The position numbers and the translations under genes were made by a program. Positions 1 through 5,359 of a DNA stretch of 5,359 nucleotides are shown piece after piece. Numbering within the stretch: the stretch's first letter is position 1; every line of letters starts with the position of its first letter. The notes beneath the pieces were generated by a model. That model made no database searches, was not told the origin of the DNA, and saw only the letters and a list, made by a program, of their open reading frames with translations. The DNA is from Gammaproteobacteria bacterium (GTDB lineage Bacteria; Pseudomonadota; Gammaproteobacteria; Arenicellales; JAHEKD01), in the NCBI GenBank assembly GCA_024638545.1, contig JAHEKD010000211.1, forward strand, positions 1 through 5,359, read 5' to 3'.

Positions 1-346
1 ATGCCAATCTGGGAATGGCAGCGCCAAGGACACTTGTTATTATCTCTTTTATCATCAATGAAAAAGTTTGTTCCGAGAGCGTTACGCTGCCGGGAAAATC
101 GACGAATGCAGGATAGTACCCGTAACTCACGACCGGCCAAATTAGTAAATTTCTATGCATGGCCAACCGCTCGGCAAGCCATTTCGCCTGCAGGTAATCT
201 GTATTCATTGGCATATGCAGACCATGTTCCTTTGCTGATGCGCCAACGGGTAATAATGCATTCGCACCCAATTCAATTCGACGTTCGATATCCGGCCAAC
301 TTAGCTCAGATACCCAGGAGGATTTTGCTTTTGATCGATTAGTCAC
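1..346 (-). CDS. Creatininase-family amidohydrolase, N-terminal part (3' end outside the window)
   Basis: The minus strand is open from a GTG at 346-344 to the window edge, 115 codons without a stop. The translation fits the N-terminal half of the creatininase family, metal-dependent amidohydrolases that include creatininase and MftE-like proteins. Visible family features are SWPDIERRIELGANALLPVGAS (about residues 16-37, start of the fold), then KEHGLHMPMNTDY (39-51), then PVVSYGYYPAFVDFPGSVTL (71-90). The last matches the family pattern of an aromatic/Tyr-rich stretch followed by FPGT/S-x-SL. By alignment to creatininase from memory, His41 and Asp50 take the places of metal ligands His36 and Asp45. 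The usual first Glu (E-x-H) is replaced by Lys39, with Glu40 next to the His. The later ligands lie outside the window. GTG is chosen because no in-frame ATG precedes the conserved block and the next in-frame stop upstream is the TAA of the preceding gene. No good Shine-Dalgarno is visible. It follows the HAD-UbiA gene by 51 nt, same strand, probably the same operon. The substrate cannot be told. Confidence 0.82.
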   Translation of the reverse strand, partial: MTNRSKAKSSWVSELSWPDIERRIELGANALLPVGASAKEHGLHMPMNTDYLQAKWLAERLAMHRNLLIWPVVSYGYYPAFVDFPGSVTLSEQTFSLMIKEIITSVLGAAIPRLA

Positions 347-397
347 AATGAAGAACGAGATTCGACAAAATTGTGCGCAGACGACATTTTCGATGAT
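347..397 (-). other. 51-nt gap with a possible 14-codon leader ORF
   Basis: Between the HAD-UbiA stop and the GTG of the creatininase-family gene, an ATG at 387-385 opens a 14-residue frame (MSSAHNFVESRSSL) that ends in TGA at 345-343. That stop overlaps the GTG start as GTGA, the usual shape of translational coupling. No strong Shine-Dalgarno precedes the ATG and the peptide matches nothing I know. It may be a coupling leader, the remains of the true gene start after a frameshift, or chance. Confidence 0.25.
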
Positions 398-1837
398 TTA
401 TATAGCAAGCCAAAAGATCAGCAGAACGATAACTGTACAAAACCAGCTTACCGAGTCCTTTATAACAAAAGTGACCGGATCATCGTCGACACTGCCACGA
501 CAGGCTTTTAGCCAGGTTCGACATATCCAGAATAACAAAAGCGGACACACCAGCCATAAGAATTCCGGCTGACTATATAGCTTGATTACATCCGGACTAT
601 TTACATAAAAAGCCATAATCAGCACGGCAAGACAACCGCTGGTCACCCCGAGGCTTGACAAAATTTCGATATCACTGACGTAATATCCACGAGCTTTTTT
701 ATGACCACCGGCACCCGTGTTCCTTATCGCGAGCAGTTCTATATAACGCTTCATGATAGCCAGACTTAAAAATATAAACATCGAAAATGCCAGCAACCAA
801 AAAGATAACTCAACCTCGATTGAGACTGCTCCTGCAATTATTCGGAGCGTAAACAGCGCTGCCAGAATAATAATATCAACCATGATTCGGGATTTTAAAT
901 ACAATGAATAAAGAAGCGTTGTAAAAAAATAGCAGCAAATCACCAGCAGGAATTCAAAACTGACAATAAAGCTCAGACACAGTGACAAAAAGAGGCACAT
1001 TGAAAATAGAGCACCACCTCTCACAATGCTCATGTCACCGCAGGCAAACACCCGCCGATGTTTGCTTCTGTGTTTTCTGTCGTCACCAAGATCGAACAAA
1101 TCATTTAATATGTAAACTGATGACGCGCAAAGTGAAAATGCAAAAAACGCAGTGGTGACCAGGCCTAGTTTACCTGTATCAGTCAAATTATGAGAGGTTA
1201 ACAGCGGCACAAACAGCAGGAGATTTTTCACCCACTGATGAATTCGAATTGCCCGAAACCAGACGTGTTTTGCACAAGCACGTGGAAATTCATGCTCCAG
1301 CCGGGTAACTTTTTTCAGATCCTCCCGCAATTGCCGGGAATCGCCAACAAAGACGGCTGACTCAGCTGATCGCCAGACTAATAGATCTGCTCTGCTGTCT
1401 CCGACATAGGAGAACCCTCTTGATCCGTAAAGTTCAATAAGTTTTTTTTCTTTATTGGCACCTTTAAGATTGAAATCTTCATCTGTCGCCAGCACCTGAT
1501 TGAAGAAACCAAGCTGATTGGCAACGCCATCAGCGTATTTACGAGGTGTAGCTGTCGCCAGGATAATCTGATGACCCATCTGCTGCTTATTTTTAAGCCA
1601 GTTTACCAGCGGTTTATTAAACGGGATTTTGGCAATTTCAATATCAACTGCCTGTGCAATCCTGGTTTTCATGTAGGCTCGGTCATTACGTAACAGCCAA
1701 ACCAGAGCACGAAATAAATTTAAAGGGTTTTGCTTGATAAAGATTAATAAAGACTCAAAAAAGAAATCCGTTTTGGCCAGCGTATCATCAAGGTCAACAA
1801 CGATTGGAGTAGGCATTAATTCACAGGTCTTTTCCAT
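398..1837 (-). CDS. HAD phosphatase-like / UbiA-family prenyltransferase fusion protein
   Basis: A two-domain membrane protein of 479 residues from the ATG at 1837. Residues 12-165 are a soluble HAD domain: motif I DLDDT (Asp15, Asp17), motif II TATP around residue 95, a Lys-rich segment LKGANKEKK (124-132) for motif III, and motif IV GDSRAD (146-151). The catalytic set looks intact. From about residue 193 (FRAIRIHQWVKNLLLFVPLL) it is a polytopic UbiA-superfamily prenyltransferase with the metal/diphosphate motif NDLFDLGDD (245-253), a VDIIILAALFTLRIIAGA helix (320-337) and several more membrane segments. This architecture is known for bacterial UbiA-like proteins. The UbiA half resembles decaprenyl-phosphate phosphoribosyltransferases more than quinone prenyltransferases, so a polyprenyl-phosphate plus phospho-sugar reaction, with HAD dephosphorylation, is a reasonable inference. 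Start: a TTG at 1888 would add 17 residues and overlap the upstream gene by 17 nt. The ATG at 1837 has an AGAG-type site about 9 nt upstream and begins shortly before motif I, so I prefer it. Another ATG lies at 1816. Confidence 0.87.
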   Translation of the reverse strand: MEKTCELMPTPIVVDLDDTLAKTDFFFESLLIFIKQNPLNLFRALVWLLRNDRAYMKTRIAQAVDIEIAKIPFNKPLVNWLKNKQQMGHQIILATATPRKYADGVANQLGFFNQVLATDEDFNLKGANKEKKLIELYGSRGFSYVGDSRADLLVWRSAESAVFVGDSRQLREDLKKVTRLEHEFPRACAKHVWFRAIRIHQWVKNLLLFVPLLTSHNLTDTGKLGLVTTAFFAFSLCASSVYILNDLFDLGDDRKHRSKHRRVFACGDMSIVRGGALFSMCLFLSLCLSFIVSFEFLLVICCYFFTTLLYSLYLKSRIMVDIIILAALFTLRIIAGAVSIEVELSFWLLAFSMFIFLSLAIMKRYIELLAIRNTGAGGHKKARGYYVSDIEILSSLGVTSGCLAVLIMAFYVNSPDVIKLYSQPEFLWLVCPLLLFWICRTWLKACRGSVDDDPVTFVIKDSVSWFCTVIVLLIFWLAI

Positions 1838-1871
1838 TTGGACTATCTCTTCGGACTTTGTACTGGCTGAG

Positions 1872-3434
1872 TCACTGTGCGTAAACAAGTTGATAAAGTA
1901 TCACCTTATCATTCCAAATTTCATTCACGTTATACTTTGCGAGCTCGATAAAATCCGCCAGAATTGTACATTTAGCCAGACGATCTCCTTCAGAGATGAT
2001 ACGCTGCGGAAATACAAAATTTACAAAAAACGCCGGACGCCAGTACTCGAGTCGCTGACACAGACCCTCCCGGGATATCCATTTTACTTCCAGAGAGACC
2101 ATTCGATCGCTATACAGTGCCAGTTGCGCAGAATATTGCCCTATAACCGGTATGACATCTGACTGACTGTTTTGTTCAATCCGGTTAATCATATCAACAT
2201 TCGCATTATGCACAAGCAATCTGTCCGGCCTGTTTAACCACTGATAATAATATTGTGATTGAAAGAGTAAATGGGCAACAAGTAATAACAGGATATATTT
2301 TCTTCTTACAAGCTGAGGTACAGCCGCAGCAATCGCGAAAACACTCAGGCATATTACCGGTAGTATGGAAAAATAGTGATAATGGGCCTTATCCGGCAGA
2401 TTAAGCGCGGCCGTTGTGCACAAACCAAGTAACAGGTAAATACTCAATGCCCAGCCCGCCCTGCCCCATTTACTCAGATTCTGCCTAAATTCAGAAAAGC
2501 TCCTGGCGCCAAAACTATTGAGAATCCAGTAGGCAAGTAAAACGCCGATGCAAATCAGGCTTATATGAGTCTTGCTGTTATACGGCAGGTGCTGGATCGA
2601 AACAATAAATTGCCTGATCAAAACCAGCGGGTTCAGCGATGGCGTTTTATTTTTGTTAATTTGTAAAAATTGTGTGAATGCATCATCAAACCTGATTCGC
2701 AGGGCAGCATAAGCCAGCACAATACAGAGTAAACTTGCAAATATAAGAAATACATGCCTCCTGTTTATTTTTTGTTTATCAATAATTGGCAATATAATTA
2801 TTTCCATCAGCCAGACTATAAGGATTGTGACCAAAGCAAATAAAAAGTACATTTTCGAACAGACTGCCATAAAGGCAAACAACAGGCTCAGCGGAATCGC
2901 CCAGCAGCGGTTTCTGAGCCTCACATACATTGCAATGGCTAATAATGAGCAGCAGGTGGCTAGCGGGTCTGCAATAGCTACCCTGGAATGTGCTGTGTAA
3001 CTAAATGTGAGTGCGGCAACAGCCACCAGGATTAGTGTTATTTTAACGGAAAGTTTTGTGCGGGCGATCGCATATATACACAGCAGGCTGATAATTGCGC
3101 ACACAACTGAAATCATTCTTGCTACCGTTAAACTTACTCCAAACAGGGAAAACAGCAGTGCCTGTATTACCGTCAATGAAGGTGCACCGGGCCAGTGCCT
3201 CGAATCAAAGGCAAGCCCCCAGGAGCCAAATTTAATAAAATTTTGTGCGGCATCTGAGTAGAAACCTTCGTCTACGTACAGCGCACGACTCATTGTTGCA
3301 ACTCCGAATGCTGGATCGTAATTAATCGTCAGGTAACCCGTGATTAACAAAGCGACTGCAAAAGCTGACAGTAAAACGAAAGCCAGGAACGGCGTTAGGT
3401 CGTCTTTTCCGTATTGCCTAGGGGTAATGAACAA
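1872..3434 (-). CDS. GT-C fold membrane glycosyltransferase, GT39/ArnT-like
   Basis: A 520-residue polytopic inner-membrane protein with about ten or more hydrophobic helices and a soluble C-terminal part (from about residue 400). It fits the PMT_2/GT39 type of GT-C glycosyltransferases, which move a sugar from a polyprenyl phosphate to lipid, protein or glycan on the periplasmic side. Signs of this: a first helix (about 14-37); a loop with the acidic pair Asp55-Glu56 in YVDEGFYSDAAQNF, the usual catalytic/metal-binding place; a WPGAPSLT segment (81-88); the pattern SRVAIADPL (150-158), like the family's aR-x-x-x-x-DPl motif; and HYHYFSILPV (351-360) before a late helix. The start is a TTG at 3434-3432. 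An in-frame TAA lies at 3470-3468, no other standard start lies between, and the first internal ATG (Met48) would delete the first helix. AGAGGACAGG lies upstream, with about 12 nt between it and the TTG, which is long. The downstream HAD-UbiA gene could supply its lipid-linked donor. The sugar and acceptor cannot be read from sequence. Confidence 0.8.
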   Translation of the reverse strand: MFITPRQYGKDDLTPFLAFVLLSAFAVALLITGYLTINYDPAFGVATMSRALYVDEGFYSDAAQNFIKFGSWGLAFDSRHWPGAPSLTVIQALLFSLFGVSLTVARMISVVCAIISLLCIYAIARTKLSVKITLILVAVAALTFSYTAHSRVAIADPLATCCSLLAIAMYVRLRNRCWAIPLSLLFAFMAVCSKMYFLFALVTILIVWLMEIIILPIIDKQKINRRHVFLIFASLLCIVLAYAALRIRFDDAFTQFLQINKNKTPSLNPLVLIRQFIVSIQHLPYNSKTHISLICIGVLLAYWILNSFGARSFSEFRQNLSKWGRAGWALSIYLLLGLCTTAALNLPDKAHYHYFSILPVICLSVFAIAAAVPQLVRRKYILLLLVAHLLFQSQYYYQWLNRPDRLLVHNANVDMINRIEQNSQSDVIPVIGQYSAQLALYSDRMVSLEVKWISREGLCQRLEYWRPAFFVNFVFPQRIISEGDRLAKCTILADFIELAKYNVNEIWNDKVILYQLVYAQ

Positions 3435-3532
3435 ATTATTTATTGACCTGTCCTCTATATATCGTTGTTATCTTTATCTCAACGGTTTTTACACTGTATG
3501 TGCAAAGCTAAAATTATATAACAGATCAAACT
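3435..3532 (-). other. 98-nt intergenic spacer between ubiA and the glycosyltransferase gene
   Basis: This AT-rich stretch is the only sizeable gap in an otherwise tightly packed minus-strand run. It holds a candidate -10 element near 3520-3513, the AGAGGACAGG site in front of the TTG start, and a short inverted repeat (CGTTG at 3463-3467, CAACG at 3480-3484, 12-nt loop). I see no GC-rich hairpin plus T-run on the minus strand, so there is no convincing terminator after ubiA. The position suggests a boundary between housekeeping genes and the accessory cluster. Confidence 0.6.
3513..3523 (-). promoter_or_regulatory. Candidate -10 region for the glycosyltransferase/HAD-UbiA cluster
   Basis: On the minus strand the sequence reads TGTTATATAAT. 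It can be read as an extended -10 (TGT before TATATA, 3523-3515) or as a consensus TATAAT (3518-3513). No good -35 hexamer lies 16-18 nt upstream: the sequence there is CCGGTT, at the end of ubiA. Transcription from here would give a leader of about 70 nt before the TTG start. AT-rich spacers often contain such words by chance, so this is tentative. Confidence 0.25.
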
Positions 3533-4390
3533 TTAAACCGGTAGATAGGCCAGGACAAATCCGAAAAATACAAAGCCACCAAACCAGGCGTTATTAAGAA
3601 ATGCACGAAAACAATTTTGCGGTTCACGAGTGAAATAAAGTGAGACCTGGAATAGTGCAAACACGCCACTTAAGGCCAATAACATATAATAATAATAATT
3701 TAATTTCAGTGACCAGCCGATATATACAAGTAAACCAATGACCATGATTTGACACATCAGAATCATCGTTCGGTCATTATTACCAAACAAAATAGCCGTT
3801 GATTTAACACCAATCTTCAGATCATCCTGTTTATCAGCCATCGCATACATGGTGTCATAAGCAATAACCCAGAAAATATTAGCAAGCATCAGCCACCAGC
3901 ATATCAGCGGCAACGAATTTGTCTGTGCTGCAAATGCCATGGGAATACCCCAGGCAAATGCCACTCCCAGAAACACCTGTGGCAAATGAGTAATTCGCTT
4001 CATAAATGGATAACAAGCAGCCAGTAAAGCACCTACCAACGAAAGTAAAATGGCTTTTAAGTTAAGATTTAGCACAAGCAATAGTGCAATACTGCAAAAA
4101 GTTATAAATAAACCAACCGCTTCTCTGGTGCCAATACGTCCACTCGTCAGAGGTCGCCGTTGGGTTCTGGCAACGTGTTTATCAATATCTCTGTCGGCTA
4201 TATCATTGATAATACAGCCTGCACTGCGCATGATGAACACACCGGCGACAAAGATGAGCACATTTTTGGCCGAAGGTTGCCCCTCCCCGGCAATCCACAG
4301 ACCCCATAAAGTTGGCCACAACAACAGCAGTGTTCCAATCGGCTTGTCGAGACGGATCAGCTGGCAATAATCAACAAGTTTCTCAAACAT
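3533..4390 (-). CDS. ubiA: 4-hydroxybenzoate polyprenyltransferase
   Basis: UbiA attaches the polyprenyl tail (octaprenyl in E. coli) to 4-hydroxybenzoate, the first membrane-bound step of ubiquinone synthesis, and works inside the cytoplasmic membrane with Mg2+. The product is 285 residues, close to the 290 of E. coli UbiA, so it is full length. It opens with the family's LIRLDKPIGTLLLLWPTLWG block (11-30). The first Asp-rich motif is NDIADRDIDKHVART (62-76), followed by RRPLTSG (78-84). The second is YDTMYAMADKQDDLKIGVKS (178-197). About eight or nine hydrophobic helices surround them. The ATG at 4390-4388 overlaps the recG stop by 8 nt, so translation is probably coupled to recG; the Shine-Dalgarno is weak. 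No ubiC (chorismate lyase), a common neighbour in gammaproteobacteria, is in the window. A run of four TAT codons (Tyr232-235) makes a small in-frame trinucleotide repeat. Confidence 0.96.
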   Translation of the reverse strand: MFEKLVDYCQLIRLDKPIGTLLLLWPTLWGLWIAGEGQPSAKNVLIFVAGVFIMRSAGCIINDIADRDIDKHVARTQRRPLTSGRIGTREAVGLFITFCSIALLLVLNLNLKAILLSLVGALLAACYPFMKRITHLPQVFLGVAFAWGIPMAFAAQTNSLPLICWWLMLANIFWVIAYDTMYAMADKQDDLKIGVKSTAILFGNNDRTMILMCQIMVIGLLVYIGWSLKLNYYYYMLLALSGVFALFQVSLYFTREPQNCFRAFLNNAWFGGFVFFGFVLAYLPV

Positions 4391-5359
4391 CGGCGTAACG
4401 TTCGGAATGTTTAACCCATCGATGAATTAATCCATCAACCTGCCTGTGCGCCTCATTAAATAATTGCCCCGTGGCCTCAACCAGCGGAATTAAGTCTTTA
4501 TCGCGAACCAGATTTGCGATTTTTAATTGTTGGACACCAGTTTGCCGGGTCCCGAATAACTCTCCGGGCCCTCTCAGCTCCAGATCAAATTTCGATATTT
4601 TAAAGCCGTCACTGGTTTCACGCATGACCGACAGTCGCTTTCTTGCCATCTCGCTCAAGGGGGAATGATACATCAACACGCAGCATGAATGAATTTCACC
4701 GCGCCCCACGCGACCTCGTAATTGGTGCAACTGAGACAGGCCCAGGCGTTCCGGATTTTCGATTATCATCAAGCTCGCATTCGGTACATCAACACCCACT
4801 TCAATAACTGTTGTTGCAACCAGCACATCGATTTCGTGATCTCGAAATTCTCTCATCACCCTGTTTTTTTCCTGGCTGTTCATCTTCCCATGAATTAAGC
4901 CAATCGCAAGCTCAGGCAGCGCCGCACATAACTCAGCAGCAATCTCTGTTGCAGCCTGGGCTTCAATTACATCTGATTCATCAATCAATGGACAGACCCA
5001 GTAGGTCTGTCGCCCACCTTTACATGCATTTAACACTCGCTCAATAAGATCATCACGGCGCTCATCAGATATCAAAACCGTTTCGACAGGCTTGCGACCC
5101 GGTGGCAGTTCATCAATGCTGGAGACATCCATATCTGCATAAAAAATCATCGCCATGGTGCGGGGTATGGGTGTTGCACTCAAGGCCAGCTGGTGTGGAA
5201 CAACGCCGGCGGAAAGACCTTTTTCGATCAGTGCCAGCCGTTGATTGACGCCGAACCGATGTTGCTCATCGACAACCACCAATCCCAGGTTTTTGTAACA
5301 CACCTCAGCCTGGAATAGTGCATGTGTTCTGACAACCACGTTGGCTTCTCCTGAGGCGA
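4383..5359 (-). CDS. recG: ATP-dependent DNA helicase RecG, C-terminal part (5' end outside the window)
   Basis: RecG is a cytoplasmic superfamily 2 motor that remodels stalled replication forks and branch-migrates Holliday junctions. The window holds the last 324 codons of about 690, starting with ASGEANVVVRTHALFQ. Visible parts, numbered from the first full codon: Walker B DEQH (30-33) followed by RFGVNQRLAL; motif III SATPIPRTMA; DELPPGRKPVET; a helicase C-terminal lobe with YWVCPLIDES, GLIHGKMNSQEK, VATTVIEVGVDVPNASLMII and ENPERLGLSQLHQLRGRVGRG (motifs V-VI); then DGFKISKFDLELRGPGELFGTRQTG and the terminal WVKHSERYADV, close to the E. coli end. The GTG at 5339 is internal Val, not a start, because the frame and homology continue to the window edge. 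The wedge domain and Walker A are not in the window. One oddity is Arg in place of Gly in the conserved GTHAL block. It is followed directly by ubiA. Confidence 0.97.
   Translation of the reverse strand, partial: ASGEANVVVRTHALFQAEVCYKNLGLVVVDEQHRFGVNQRLALIEKGLSAGVVPHQLALSATPIPRTMAMIFYADMDVSSIDELPPGRKPVETVLISDERRDDLIERVLNACKGGRQTYWVCPLIDESDVIEAQAATEIAAELCAALPELAIGLIHGKMNSQEKNRVMREFRDHEIDVLVATTVIEVGVDVPNASLMIIENPERLGLSQLHQLRGRVGRGEIHSCCVLMYHSPLSEMARKRLSVMRETSDGFKISKFDLELRGPGELFGTRQTGVQQLKIANLVRDKDLIPLVEATGQLFNEAHRQVDGLIHRWVKHSERYADV

Noticed and set aside
1..342. Open plus-strand frame of 113 codons at the left edge
   Set aside because: It lies opposite the creatininase-family gene, whose minus-strand translation has clear family motifs; the plus-strand product has none.
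1838..1888. TTG start at 1888 for the HAD-UbiA protein
   Set aside because: Not excluded, but the nearest Shine-Dalgarno-like AAGG is about 15 nt away, the extra 17 residues are polar and unconserved in look, and the ATG at 1837 has better spacing to an AGAG site.
1734..2162. Plus-strand frame of 142 codons across the junction of the GT-C and HAD-UbiA genes
   Set aside because: It is antisense to two genes with strong domain evidence and its product shows no recognisable motif.
3463..3490. Short inverted repeat CGTTG/CAACG followed by T residues on the plus strand, terminator-like
   Set aside because: The stem is only 5 bp with a 12-nt loop, and no plus-strand gene ends there; on the minus strand it has no T-run in the right place.
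3686..3697. Four-unit ATA trinucleotide repeat inside ubiA
   Set aside because: It is short, in frame (four Tyr codons in a membrane region) and cannot cause frameshift phase variation by whole-unit changes.
4050..4370. Plus-strand frame of 106 codons opposite ubiA
   Set aside because: It is antisense to well-conserved UbiA motifs, including the first Asp-rich motif, so it is a shadow frame.
5337..5339. GTG at 5339 as the start of a shorter helicase gene
   Set aside because: The frame stays open to the window edge and the residues before it (ASGEAN) match RecG, so the gene simply continues outside.

Overview
The window looks like a chromosomal stretch of a gammaproteobacterium with moderate to low GC. 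The evidence is a RecG tail and a UbiA that closely match the enterobacterial proteins in length and motifs, and a UbiA that points to ubiquinone synthesis. The genus cannot be named from this sequence. All five genes I can support lie on the minus strand and are read from right to left. Both end genes are cut by the window: recG lacks its 5' half and the last gene lacks its 3' part.

Layout in transcription order. (1) 5359-4383 is the C-terminal part of the DNA helicase RecG. (2) 4390-3533 is a complete ubiA, 4-hydroxybenzoate polyprenyltransferase, overlapping the recG stop by 8 nt. (3) 3532-3435 is a 98-nt AT-rich spacer, the longest non-coding stretch here and the only plausible site for an internal promoter. 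(4) 3434-1872 is a multi-pass GT-C glycosyltransferase of the GT39/ArnT-like type, probably starting with TTG. (5) 1837-398 (or 1888-398 from a TTG) is a fusion of an N-terminal HAD phosphatase-like domain to a C-terminal UbiA-superfamily prenyltransferase. (6) 346-1 is the N-terminal 115 codons of a creatininase-family metallohydrolase, starting with GTG.

The window has a housekeeping half (recG-ubiA) and an accessory half (GT-C, HAD-UbiA, creatininase family). In the accessory half, the HAD-UbiA protein resembles enzymes that put a phosphorylated pentose on a polyprenyl phosphate, as DPPR synthase does in mycobacteria. GT-C enzymes use exactly such polyprenyl-phosphate sugars as donors. The simplest reading is a small module that makes a lipid-linked sugar and transfers it to an envelope acceptor. 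This is inference: no acceptor, epimerase or oxidase gene is visible here. The role of the creatininase-like protein in such a module is unknown and is the most unexpected association in the window.

I see no tRNA, rRNA, IS element, CRISPR array, riboswitch or convincing terminator.
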